64,000 nucleotides of DNA from Pycnopodia helianthoides (GCA_032158295.1 CM063258.1:5598583-5662582), one strand, 5' to 3'. Counted from the first letter of the stretch, positions 9,701 through 20,840 are shown. Made by a program: numbers and translations. Notes: generated by a model not told the origin, from the sequence alone.

Positions 9701-11643
9701 GTAAGTCCAGCTTTTTTTATCAAATTTCAGCAAAAAGTCGAAAAAAATCACAAGGGGTAAGTCCAGCATTTTTATCAAATTTCAGCAAAAAGTCGAAAAA
9801 ATCACAAGGTGTAAGTCCAGCATTTTTATCAAATTTTAGCAAAATGTCGAAGAAAAGAGCACAAGGGGTAAGTCCAGCATTTTTAGCAAATTTCTGCAAA
9901 AAATCGAAAAATTCACAAGGGGTAAGTCAAGCATTTTTATCAAATTTCAGCAAAAAGTCGAAAAAATCACAAGGGGTAAGTCAAGCATTTTTATCAAATT
10001 TCTGCAAAAAATCGAAGAATAAAGAGCACAAGGGGTAAGTCCAGCATTTTTATCAAATTTCAGCAAAAAGTCAAAAAAATCACAAGGTGTAAGTCAAGCA
10101 TTTTTATCAAATTTCTGCAAAAAATCGAAGAATATAGAGCACAAGGGGTAAGTCCAGCATTTTTATCAAATTTCAGCAAAAAGTCAAAAAATCACAAGGT
10201 GTAAGTCAAGCATTTTTATCAAATTTCTGCAAAAAATCGAAGAATATAGAGCACAAGGGGTAAGTCCAGCATTTTCATCAAATTTCAGCAAAAAGTCGAA
10301 AAAATCATAAGGGGTAAGTCCAGCATTTTTATCAAATTTCAGCAAAAAATCGAAGAATAAAGAGCACAAGGGGTAAGTCCAGCTTTTTTTATCAAATTTC
10401 AGCAAAAAGTCGAAAAAAATCACAAGGGGTAAGTCCAGCATTTTTAGCAAATTTCTGCAAAAATCGAAAAATTCACAAGGGGTAAGTCCAGCATTTTTAT
10501 CAAATTTCAGAAAAATGTCGAAGAATAAAGAGCACAAGGGGTAAGTCCAGCATTTTTAGCAAATTTCTGCAAAAAATCGAAAAAAATCACAAGGGGTAAG
10601 TCAAGCATTTTTATCAAATTTCTGCAAAAGGTCGAAAAATTCACAAGGGGTAAGTCAAGCATTTTTATCAAATTTCTGCAAAAAATCGAAGAATAAAGAG
10701 CACAAGGGGTAAGTCCAGCATTTTTATCAAATTTCTGCAAAAAGTCAAAAAAATCACAAGGTGTAAGTCAAGCATTTTTATCAAATTTCTGCAAAAAATC
10801 GAAGAATAAAGAGCGCAAGGGGTAAGTCCAGCATTTTCATCAAATTTCAGCAAAAAGTCGAAAAAATCATAAGGGGTAAGTCCAGCATTTTTATCAAATT
10901 TCGGCAAAAAATCGAAGAATAAAGAGCACAAGGGGTAAGTCCAGCTTTTTTTTCAAATTTCAGCAAAAAGTCGAAAAAAAATCACAAGGGGTAAGTCCAG
11001 CATTTTTATCAAATTTCAGCAAAAAGTCGAAAAAAATCACAAGGTGTAAGTCCAGCATTTTTATCAAATTTCAGCAAAATGTCGAAGAATAAAGAGCACA
11101 AGGGGTAAGTCCAGCATTTTTATCAAATTTCGGCAAAAAATCGAAGAATAAAGAGCACAAGGGGTAAGTCCAGCTTTTTTATCAAATTTCAGCAAAAAGT
11201 CGAAAAAAATCACAAGGGGTAAGTCCAGCATTTTTATCAAATTTCAGCAAAAAGTCGAAAAAATCACAAGGTGTAAGTCCAGCATTTTTATCAAATTTCA
11301 GCAAAATGTCGAAGAATAAAGAGCACAAGGGGTAAGTCCAGCATTTTTAGCAAATTTCTGCAAAAAATCGAAAAATTCACAAGGGGTAAGTCAAGCATTT
11401 TTATCAAATTTCAGCAAAAAGTCGAAAAAAGCACAAGGGGTAAGTCCAGCAATTTTATCAAATTTCTGCAGGAAGTCAAAAAAATCACAAGGTGTAAGTC
11501 AAGCATTTTTATCAAATTTCTGCAAAAAATCGAAGAATAAAGAGCACAAGGGGTAAGTCCAGCATTTTCATCAAATTTCAGCAAAAAGTCGAAAAAATCA
11601 CAAGGGGTAAGTCCAGCATTTTTTATCAAATTTCAGCAAAAAC
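6770..11643. repeat. ~4.9-kb tandem satellite of 54-59-bp units
   Basis: Roughly 85 units run in one orientation. The constant part of each is GTAAGTCCAGCATTTTTATC followed by AAATTTCAGCAAAAA. The variable tail is of three kinds: GTCGAAAAAATCACAAGG, TCGAAAAATTCACAAGG, or TCGAAGAATAAAGAGCACAA. Short-tail units are 54 bp and long-tail units about 59 bp. Blocks recur: a variant unit with CATTTTCATC appears at 7508, 8410, 9033, 10270, 10832 and 11563, so the array grew by segmental duplication of multi-unit blocks. Almost stop-free units give long spurious open frames in several frames on both strands. Confidence 0.97.
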
Positions 11644-11820
11644 TTGATTAAAATGTTGGCGATTTCTTAAATCTTTTGCCCCAACTTGAAAAATATGCTG
11701 GACTTCCCTAACCTTTGTGATTTTGTCATTTTTTGACGAAAAATCAATAAAAAGCTGGACTTGTTCTGCTTATTTTTTGATATAACCTTGTGAATTTTTC
11801 AACTTTCCTTTAAAAAGTCA
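11644..11820. repeat. Diverged, inverted satellite remnant at the right edge of the array
   Basis: The segments GCTGGACTTCCCTAACCTTT and AAGCTGGACTTGTTCTGCTT are reverse complements of the satellite's constant region with substitutions. The array therefore changes orientation and decays at its right edge. Confidence 0.65.
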
Positions 11821-12640
11821 CACTTTTTAAAATAATTAATAGCCAATCAGAAAATTGTACATTATCATTGTGTTTCGTCTTATTTGACATATCTTCAAAC
11901 CAAAAATAAGCTTAAAAGCATAGAAATGTGCGACAAAATTCAATTAAACTTTGATTATTAATCTAGAAAATAAACATAAAATTTAAATAATTAATTTGTT
12001 AAAATGTCTTCATATATACCTTTACCTTTACTTCAAATTATCATTATCAACCTGATATATCTAAACAAATAATATAACTGAAGAGTTTATTATGGATCAC
12101 TATTTTCAAATGGAAACAAACATTGGTAAGTAGTTACTTAAGTTGTGAAAATGTTTGAATTTCACTTCAGAATCAAATATTATCAACATCATTTGTATTT
12201 ATATAATAATATACGAACAATGAATGTTTATAAGTGCAATAGTGAGAGTATTTTAACAAGTTGAAAGATGGAATGTTTTCTTTCAACGAGGCGAATGCAA
12301 ATTATTTATTATTCGTTTCATATAACACCCATGTAGATCTGTCATATTTGTAGGAAAACCAATCACAAAATGTACAAGATTTTATTCTGGCATCCACTTG
12401 CCGGTTTGTAGTCTCACTATCATAATCGTCAACGCTAGAGGGCCCCGGGTGCCTCAGTGAAAAGCCACTGATGCCTTGGAGCTATAATTAAGTGTGCTTC
12501 AATGATCGTGCTTCAACAAAAATGCACACTGAATTAGACGTAGGCATGAAATGGTGTGAAAAAATTAATACCACGTGACCTCCAATCCAATGACAAGGAT
12601 CTACTTATTGAATGTAACATAAATGTGTTTATCGTGATCG
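11821..12640. other. AT-rich intergenic sequence
   Basis: I see no open frame, splice-supported exon or recognisable repeat here. Base composition is strongly AT-rich. Confidence 0.5.
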
Positions 12641-12642
12641 TC

Positions 12643-12885
12643 GAGCAGGTTTGAATCTTCGATTCTGATTGGTTGATCCATAGCTACAAGGAGTACGGCA
12701 CATTTCCCTGTGTACAGCAGTGCATCAACCATCTTTACTGGGCGTCATGTTGGCTCGAAGATAAATTCAATATTTGCCTCGTCGGATATGGGACGCAGAA
12801 GCGCTATATTTTTCCATGTTCAACTCGCGCGTATAATATGTTGCTATGGATCTACCAATCAGAATTGAAGATTCAAGCCTGCTTG
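12643..12885. mobile_element. Short element with ~43-bp terminal inverted repeats
   Basis: The left arm (12643-12686: GAGCAGGTTTGAATCTTCGA, then TTCTGATTGGTTGATCCATAGC) is an imperfect inverted copy of the right arm (12841-12885). The ~155-bp interior has a 74-codon open frame that I do not believe is a gene. It looks like a MITE with a single copy in this window. Confidence 0.6.
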
Positions 12886-12958
12886 AAAAACAAATAAGTA
12901 AGCAAGAAACTGTGGATCACTATTTTTGAATGGAAACAATAATATGATGGTGAATTCT

Positions 12959-13344
12959 TTAAAGGCAGTGGACACTATTGGTAATTACTCAAAATAATTA
13001 TTAGCACAAAACCTTACTTGGTAACGAGTAATGGGGAGAGGTTGACAGTATAAAACATTGTGAGAAACTGCTCCCTCTGAAGTGACATAGTTTTCGAGAA
13101 AGAAGTAATTTTTCACGAATTTGATTTCGAGACCTCAGAACTAGAATTTGAGGTCTCGAAATCAACCATCTGAAAGCACACAACTTCGTGTGACAAGGGT
13201 GTTTTTTCTTTCATAGTTATCTCGCAACTTCGACGACCAATTGAGCTCAAGTTTTTACAGGTTTGTTATTTTATCCATATGTTGAGATACACCAAGTGAG
13301 TAGACTGGTCTTTGACAATTACCAATAGTGTCCAGTGTCTTTAA
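12959..13344 (-). mobile_element. MITE family B, full copy 2
   Basis: TTAA lies at both ends, with termini AGGCAGTGGACACTATTGG and CCAATAGTGTCCAGTGTCT. Relative to copy 1 it is reversed. An internal inverted pair (GAGACCTCAGAACTAGAATT... / ...TTGAGGTCTCGAAATC) forms a hairpin. Confidence 0.9.
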
Positions 13345-13780
13345 GGAATTTTTTCTTGACAATGGCTAAATATTGCCTTTGTACCTTTACCATAACAAAA
13401 TGCTATTCCAATATTTGTGGTTATTTAAATTTCTGTTCACAAAGATTAGTAGTTTCAAATAAAATACGAAAAATATAGTCCCTTTGCTTTGATTCCTTGA
13501 TATCAATCATTTCCATGGTTTCACTGATACTTTCCTATTTTCGTCAAAACATTTGTTTTTAAAGTCTTGACAAATTAATTCTTATCCTTGTTAAGCCAAG
13601 TGCTGAATCTTAATAATAATAACAATAATATGGACTTATAATGCACACATCCCCGGAAGCCGATCAAGGCGTATACAAAAAACCAGCAACATTGGCACAA
13701 AAGTTATGTTCAGAAAAAGCGAAGAGAAAACTAGCGAAACGAATGGGACTTCAATCTTCTTCCTAATTAAACGAATTGTC

Positions 13781-13965
13781 TTAAGCCCGGTTCACACTTC
13801 CTGTGAATGCAAAGCAATACTTTGACTTTACAAATTCGCAAAAAAACAAATCGCAACAGTTGAGATGTGCTCAACTTTCTGCGAAACATTCGCAGCGAAA
13901 AACAGAGCTGAGACGTCAAAACTCACTTCGCATTCACATTCGCTTGAAGTATGAACCGGGCTTAA
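13781..13965. mobile_element. MITE family D, copy 1 (TTAA-flanked, ~180 bp)
   Basis: The element is bounded by TTAA (13781-13784 and 13962-13965), with termini GCCCGGTTCACACTTC and GAAGTATGAACCGGGC. Its right TTAA is also the left TTAA of the next element. The 79-codon open frame across it is not a gene. Confidence 0.85.
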
Positions 13966-14303
13966 AGGCCCTGTACACTATTGGTAAGATCGAAAAACAC
14001 AATGTTCACAGATTCACACATAACTTACATGATTTAAAGTAAGTAATGGTAGAAAGGGTTCCTTAAAATATTTCTGCCTAAAATGCTATCGTTTCTGAGA
14101 AACGAGTAGAACAATAGTAATTATCGCGCGCGATAATTTGAAAAAACAGAAAACACATAAGATCTCTTTTCACTAGTTTCTTGTGACCTCGATGACCAAT
14201 TGAGCTCAAACTTTCACAAGTTTGTTTGTTCATGCATATGTTTAATCACACAAAATGTGGACACTGATTTTGAGCTGTTACCAAAAGTGTACAATACCTT
14301 TAA
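13962..14303 (+). mobile_element. MITE family C, copy 2
   Basis: The element runs from TTAA-AGGCCCTGTACACTATTGG to CCAAAAGTGTACAATACCT-TTAA and contains the ATCGCGCGCGAT palindrome. It abuts the family D copy through a shared TTAA. Confidence 0.9.
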
Positions 14304-14384
14304 GAGATCTCTACTTTGTGATAGATATCCTTGGCAATGCAACAATCAAAGCATGCATTGGATCCTGCATAGACAAAATCCCCT

Positions 14385-14935
14385 TTCACACTGGTTTATT
14401 CCCCCAGGGGCATCCACTGGGAATAACCACCGGTCCTTTCACACTTGGATCCCTTTACCCCCTGATCTACCCCAGCAAATGGGCGTACCCCATGGACTAG
14501 CCACCCCTGCTCTGGAGTAGGGGTAAGCGATCAAACCCCGGGGTATTCTTAATCCCATGGGGAATAACTGCTAGTGAGAAACGAAAGTGGGTTTTTTGCT
14601 TCACCCCAGTTTACTGGCAGACGATGAGAAGTGCAAAAGATAAACAGCGGAGGTCAAGAAATACATGCCCAAAACACGGTGGGGTCTGCGTTATCGCTAT
14701 TTGATCTACAGATTTGTATTGAAGTATTTATAAGTTTTTGTTGTATTTTACATAAATTGAATATCAACTGAAAAATGTCTCACTTTATACTTTATTTTAG
14801 GGACGCAGGGAATATGCGTGCAGGGACAGTGTGAAAGTGCGCTGGGTAACCTTAGGGTAAAGAAACTCCCTTTGCCTCCCCAGGGTTGAATTCCACAGGG
14901 ATAAGAGATGCAGTGTGAAAGGGCCTATAAACTGT
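14385..14935. repeat. Inverted-repeat element with CTTTCACACTG-type ends
   Basis: Segments such as CCCTTTCACACTGGTTTATT at the left and CAGTGTGAAAGGGCC at the right are inverted. Further internal copies of TTTCACACT / AGTGTGAAAG lie at about 14432 and 14828. The interior is rich in CCCCAG / CTGGGG. The exact boundaries are uncertain, and it has no coding content that I trust. Confidence 0.5.
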
Positions 14936-14939
14936 CCAA

Positions 14940-16107
14940 AGTTAAGACTCAGAACGTTGTACAAAGTGGTACAGAGCTGGAGTTGTACAGATCCGCCAAT
15001 GCCTGCAATTGCAAACAAAAAATCAAATACCAAAATGATCAATGTTAAAATAATACAACATTAATTGTTACACACATAAAACAATAGTGTTGGGAATAGT
15101 AGTGAATGGAATAGTTGGGTTGGGGTTAGGGTTGAGGGCGCTGTGTTGGGGATTTAGGGTTAGGGTTGGGGTTGAGATTCGGGTTAGGGTTATAACAATA
15201 GGTAAGATTTGGGAATAGGGTTGAATTATTTGTGTTGGGAATAGTAGTGCTGGGAAAAAGTAAGTGAGTAAGTGTTGAGGGTACAATATAAAAACAAAAT
15301 GAAATAATACACAAATAATTTGTAACAAATCACAGTACTTACCCTGTTGGATGTTGCCTCTTCTGCACAACCTTTCATTGATCTCCATTGGAATATCCAT
15401 ATCACAAGCTGTTAAGATAACAAAATAATTATTTGTGTAGCTGATGAAATGAAGTAAAACATTATTAGATTTTCCTTTTAAATATCAGCGCATTAGGTAG
15501 AGCGCCGGCATGTTGATCTGGAGGTCGTTGGTTCAAATCCTGCTCTAGTCAATTTTTCTTTGTTCAACCCCAACTTTTTCTTATGAATAATAAAAACAGC
15601 AAAAGCTTGACAAAAATAATAATCCTGAAATGCCCTAGAATGGTAGAAACAATTAATTTATTTCACCTTTAATATCAAAAGTTATGTTGGCGAACTAAAA
15701 AAATGTGAACAAAAACTGTTTTTGCTGCATCATTTTATGCCATGTCATAAAATAGTACAACAAACACAGTTTTTGTTTGCAGATTTATTTCTCATGGGAT
15801 TTAAAAGAATTTAATGGTGTAATGTCAAAAATTATACACAAGTAGCAACAAACCAAAAAGAAAAAATAACTGGTCTAGTTTTTACATTTAACAACAACAA
15901 AATTTCAATAAATCACCCAAGGTCAAAAACAAAGGTAATGAATTATTTAATGATGCCAGTGTTATTTCTAATGCATAGCATACATAACCAGTGTTTTGAA
16001 TCTTACCTTCATCTTTATGTTGGGAGTCTAGTTGCTACCAAGGAGACTGACGAGCTTGGTTTCACAATGGACGCTTTACTTGCTGGAACCGCTAAATCCA
16101 TCAAAGG
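14940..16107 (-). CDS. Candidate small spliced gene or transcript, unidentified
   Basis: Three candidate minus-strand exons have consensus splice sites: 16007-16107 (acceptor TTTCAG, donor GAAG/GTAAGA; a shorter start near 16034 is possible), 15343-15408 (acceptor TTAACAG, donor CAGG/GTAAGT) and one starting at 15002 (acceptor TTGCAG). Joined in one frame they read HKDEACDMDIPMEINERLCR, then RGNIQQGIGGSVQLQLCTTL. The frame runs on into the repeat near 14935, so the last exon boundary is unknown. I recognise no family. It could be a UTR or a non-coding transcript. The evidence is splice motifs and phase only. Confidence 0.22.
15105..15205 (+). repeat. Interstitial telomere-like (TTAGGG/TTGGGG) tract
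   Basis: About 100 bp of degenerate GGTTAGGGTT, GGTTGGGGTT and GGGTTAGGGTTA repeats occur in the middle of ordinary sequence. Confidence 0.75.
15484..15575 (+). mobile_element. tRNA-headed SINE (Asn-like), truncated
   Basis: The fragment carries the D-arm/A-box part GGTAGAGCGCCGGC, then the B box GGTTCAAATCC and the family tail CTCTAGTCAATTTTTCTTTG-TTCAACCCC. The 5' end is degenerate. It is read as a SINE, not a working tRNA, because the identical tail recurs at 17061, 51428, 54361 and 61065. Confidence 0.75.
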
Positions 16108-16559
16108 CTGAAACAAATCCCAATAAAACTTGATAAATACAGTCTGGAGAGACTGGTAAATGCAAATCTGTAAAGCAAATTACCTAGCATGATGAAGTAC
16201 ATTTTTAGGACACTTTGAATATCCTTATTTATTTGAAAAATGAACAGCAAAACATACAAGGAGTTTACATGAGGTTTACATCAGAAGATCAGGTCGAGTC
16301 AAAAATAGTTTGGAGTCTTATGACGTGGTGTTGGGATCACATGTCCCAAAGGTCACGGATTCTACATCCGGGTCATCCTGCTGATGAAGACCAGAGTTTC
16401 GGTCTAAAGTTACAAGTAACGAAAATTTCCAAGTGTTGAGATCAAAAAGGCTCACCAATAAATTATAAAAACGTACCTGCTGTTTTAAATTCAGTGGCTA
16501 GTTTCTCACGTTGAATGGTTGACTTGTCGATTGCTGGGAAACCAAATGGTAAGGTCATA

Positions 16560-16965
16560 GCCTACTGACACAATCCGGCCCCCATGAGCTTGCACCTCCG
16601 AATGCCTCCAACTCCGTACTTTCCCCGTCTTCCGGAAGAGCTCACTGGGCATCCGTGCAGCGGTCCCTCCGGCGACCCACATAGGCACTGGCCCTGTATG
16701 CCCCGCTCCATCCTACTTGTGCTCCGGACCGTATCGACCTGGCCACTTGATGGGGATCAGCGCTCCGCCGCGCCCCATCGCTGGCTCACATACCAGCGGG
16801 TGCGTTCTGTCGGTAGATCAGCTCGCCGGCTACTCACTAGCTAGAAGGTGTCGACTGGGATCAGGTATTCCACTGTTGGCTGTCAGGCATCATGTGCTGC
16901 TGATGATGAACTCTTCCGCTGGTGAACATCTCTCTGGTTTGCTGTGGACCGATGGCTGACGAACG
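16560..16965. other. GC-rich island of unknown nature
   Basis: About 400 bp are clearly GC-richer than the AT-rich surroundings. Open frames of 60-86 codons exist on both strands but resemble nothing that I recognise and have no splice or start support. It could be a decayed mobile-element coding region or transferred sequence. Confidence 0.4.
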
Positions 16966-17060
16966 GACCGACTGAAAATGGAATCCTATTGATCCAGAGA
17001 AATAGTGATCAAATCTGCAACAGCAGTACTAAAAAAAAGTTGCTGAAGATTGAGATGATT

Positions 17061-17265
17061 TGGGGTTGAACAAAGAAAAATTGACTAGAACGGGATTTGA
17101 ACCAATGTCCTCCGGATTAACGTACCGGCGCTCTACCAACTATCTAGCCCTATGTTGGCGGTCTCCCTATTTTGTCAATATCTTTGTTCAGGGTGCCAGT
17201 CAGAAGCCATACAACCAGGGATCACACCCAAGTTTACGATACATCCTGGGAAGCGGCAGCCACGG
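17061..17265 (-). mobile_element. tRNA-headed SINE (Asn-like)
   Basis: In reverse the element starts near 17265 and ends with the GTTCAACCCC tail at 17061. The tRNA-like part has the A box, the B box GGTTCAAATCCC and the anticodon-loop region CGTTAAT. It is close to the copy at 61065 but lacks a few bases in the D arm. Confidence 0.8.
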
Positions 17266-17446
17266 GATCACCTTGAGGGGATTCAATTGAGATGATGACT
17301 GCATATGACAAAGAACATTTTGGCACTTGCATGTCTTTTACTGCTCAAGAAGAACTCTTAGCAAAAGGTTTTTAAAAACCATTGCCAATATTAAATAAAT
17401 TAATTAATATATAGTCTTATAGCACACCAGTCTACCAATAAGGTAC

Positions 17447-17786
17447 TTAAAGGCCCTGTACACTATTGGTAAGATCGAAAAACACAATGTTCACAGATTC
17501 ACACATAACACATGATTTAAAGTAAGTAATGGTAGAAAGTGTTCCTTAAAATATTTCTGCTTAAAATGCTATCGTTTCTGAGAAACGAGTAAAACAATAG
17601 TAATTATCGCGCGCGATAATTTGAAAAAACAGAAAATACATAAGATCTCTTTTCTATATTTTCTCGTGACCTCGATGACCAATTGAGCTCAACCTTTCAC
17701 AGGTTTGTTTGTTCATACATATGTTTAATCACACAAAATGTGGACACTGATTTTGAGCTGTTACCAAAAGTGTACAATACCTTTAA
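17447..17786 (+). mobile_element. MITE family C, copy 3
   Basis: TTAA-AGGCCCTGTACACTATTGG leads to CCAAAAGTGTACAATACCT-TTAA. The central ATCGCGCGCGAT palindrome is kept. Confidence 0.9.
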
Positions 17787-17860
17787 GGTGCTTGAACAAA
17801 CAGAAACATTTTAAGACAGGTTTTTGAAATCTTTGAATGAGACAATTTAAGTGGCACCTT

Positions 17861-18080
17861 ACTAGGGTTCACAAAGTGCTGTGGCGCATTCAGCAGCCAC
17901 TGCCAGAAACACCTGGACAAAACCCTTCTCTTAGCGATAATTGTAACGTAACTGGGTACACATGAGACCTTTACGTCCCATCTGAAGGACGAAACAATAA
18001 TGGTCAAGTGTCTCGCATAAGGACACAAGTGTCAAGACCGGGACTCGAACCCACACTCTTTTGATCAGAAAACCACAAAC
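17861..18080 (-). mobile_element. tRNA-Leu-headed SINE, partial
   Basis: In reverse, the B-box region GTGGGTTCGAGTCCCGGTC is followed by TTGACACTTGTGTCCTTATG and the GGACGTAAAGGTCTCATGTG-type body. The same body occurs at 56876, 58315, 60320 and 62098. Confidence 0.75.
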
Positions 18081-20838
18081 CACCACCACCACCACAACAC
18101 AACCACTCTGAAGTGTATTATTTCGGTTTTATCCTTCATTTGTGTATGATAAAAAAAAAGTAGTTTGACAAGAGGATGAGCTCATACTCTAACTTAGTGC
18201 CATTCTGGATCGATAGATTTAAAGTATATTAACCCGAATGCAGTTGCCTCGCTACAACGATCTTAACTGACCTTTTCATCAAGCACCAGCTGTTGACCTT
18301 GTCATCCACGGACATCATATGTAAGAGCAGAAGCACATCAAAAAGTGTAACATCAGGGCTTGGAGTGACTCACATTAGTCGTCCTGATCCTGCAAGGAAA
18401 GGGTAAAGATGACCGTTATTCAAAATCATGTCTGGTCATACAGCTCTGACTACCAACACTTCTCGCACTTGGTGTACAAACACTGGAGCTTCCGAAAGCT
18501 TGTTGTAACACTAATGGAAATATTCCAAGAAACTAAAAGAAACTTTGGTTTCTTCCCAGCAAATTTTGTTGCCATTAGTTTTTGATTGTTTTCTCTTTCT
18601 GTTCTTCTTTTTACCTGTGTGATCATATTCAACACCTGTAGAAGAATGTTTCAAATATTGATGTGTAATTATTACAATGCCAGTCAGACTTGCTTACCGT
18701 TTTGAGCGATTTGAACCCAATTGAAATGTATGGTTGCAGACTTAAGATCTGACAACTCGCATGAGGTCCTGAATTTGTATTTCCTTATAAAGGTTGGACG
18801 GTGAATAATGAGTACCCATGTTACACAGTGAATACTTACGCTTAAACTGTACTCTAAAACAGAACTGCTGGCTTCATGACACGCAACTACAACTGCAGTG
18901 TATATATTTATACATGCCAACAACTTAAGAATGGAAAAAGAATTGTGCATTTCGCAGATCAAAATGTCCGACAATGATCCCTTCCAGGGCGTCAGCTTTG
19001 CCTGCCAGTTTAACCTTGGGTAACGGCACCGATGGAACATCTCAAAATATACAGTTACATCACTGCACTTACCTCTAAATCATACATACCTTCCTTGGCC
19101 ACAAAACCAAAGCACCCCTTCTCAAGATCAAACATACAATGTACAACAAAGCTTCTTCACTGACCCCCCTCGCTCTGCATCAAACACTCCGATATCAAAC
19201 AGATTATTCTGCTTCTCTCCTGATGGTACTCAAGCAAAAAACAAACTCAGCTCTTAATATCCAAACTTAGTTAAAACACTAACAATAACCGTCTAAATTT
19301 GGGGTAAATATGGGGAGCCGAAAAACAGTATGTCTCTGATACGGTGTTGAAATCAGAGGAACAACACACGGGGTAGGACAAAATACATGATTGTATTAAG
19401 AATTTTACAGAACGTACAAGTCGGGAAATTTGGACCTAAATATAATTAAGGTTTTATGTTGTAAAATGAGTTTTTGGGAAAATACTAATCTTTCTTGGAA
19501 AAGTTGTACGTGGATTTTGATTTTAAAAAAATCCGGAACCATCCTATTGCAGCAATCAAATCACATCATTTGCATACTTAACTTGCCGATCACAATTATG
19601 TAGAGCCTATCTTAAATGTTTCACCCCGTACACATAAAAAAAAATCTCCAAACCGCAAACTTTCATTACTTTTGCATCAAACTTTGCAAAAGATTTTCAC
19701 ATCTAAATCTCCCTTTTTTTTCCATTTTGGCTTTTGAAACAAAGTACATAGCAACTGTCACCACCAAGTCTGAAGGGTTAAGAGAACAATTTGTTCACCT
19801 TTCCAAATTTTTTACGGGAGAGATATTTTTAAAGTTCAAAAATGCTACGGGGACTTCAAACTATTCCCGGTTTTGAACAGCTCGCAACTCTGGGATTCTG
19901 GGATTAATCAGAATATAAATTCCAACAATTGTTCTCTTCCCTTTTTCCGTCACTGGTGATGGGAGGTTATTCTCAATCATAGAGCTATATATATTGACTA
20001 GAGCGCTAACACCCCGTTATACACGCACTAAGGTTTTGAAGCCGTGTGGGCGCATCCATGTTTATGTACAAACCAATACAAAAGCTTGAAATTTTGTACG
20101 GCAATTGTACGGCTATTTGCATGATAAAGCGTTTGTTCTTTTCTATGCGTCATCGAACCAAATATGCAGCAAATGAGAACGCACAATCTGCTAATGAGCG
20201 TACAAACTGCGAGCGTCATGTGCGTCATGTTTAACATGTGCGTTTGCGCGTATACATGTTTTTTTTTTTAGTTCTTCATTCTTGCCGGCATATTGTGTAT
20301 CCTTTAAGCAGATTTCGTTTTTTCCCCTTGACATCTTGAAGCATTGAATCCTCCCAAACAAGGCTCTAGTTCTACTCAGCATTTTCCTAAGACGTAAGTA
20401 ACAACATCAGAGAATCACCTACTACATATTTTTTTAAGACATCACTAAAATCACAGGTTTACAAGAGCAATGATCGTTAGATTAAATTCGGCGCGTACGT
20501 AAGCGCGCACGCCGAATGCAAAATTTTCTCGGCCATGTGTGCTCTCTTAAAATTAAAATCGTTCCGTAGTCACGCAACACATCAAACATGTCTGCGCCCA
20601 GGGTGGCTTCTAAACTCAGAGCAAGTTAGCGCTCTAGTCAATATATATAGCTCTATGTTCTCTATCCAATCTCTGCATCCTAATATTGCACATCATTTTA
20701 ACGATCATTACCAATACATAAACAAAATTTTAAAAAACGCAGATCATTCAGGAACAATCTGGAATATCCCCCACACTGTGAGTTTTCCACACACATCATC
20801 AACACAAACACACAAAGCAAACATAGCAGCAATGTAAT
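18081..20838. other. Intergenic, no supported gene
   Basis: The stretch is AT-rich. Isolated open frames up to 118 codons (for example 18684-19040, minus) lack splice context, family resemblance or codon regularity. A possible donor at about 18697 (ACG/GTAAGC, minus) has no partner that I can support. Confidence 0.4.
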
Positions 20839-20840
20839 CT

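Noticed and set aside
6851..11629. Many 60-117-codon open frames on the minus strand (and one plus frame at 9844-10038) with repeated Lys-Asn-Ala-Gly-Leu-Thr-Pro-type peptides
   Set aside because: They are translations of the tandem satellite, whose units happen to lack stops. Frames change with unit length, and there is no splice or start support.
6770..11643. Possible CRISPR-like array of regular repeats
   Set aside because: There are no unique spacers, the units are contiguous and variable, and the host is an animal. It is a satellite.
16584..16844. 86-codon plus-strand open frame in the GC-rich island
   Set aside because: GC-rich DNA has fewer stops. The peptide resembles no family, and overlapping frames of similar length exist.
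18684..19040. 118-codon minus-strand open frame
   Set aside because: It has no recognisable domain, codon pattern, splice context or neighbour. A frame of this length is expected by chance in a 64-kb window.
20028..20382. Overlapping 60-70-codon frames on both strands
   Set aside because: They are short, overlapping and without splice support or similarity to a known family.
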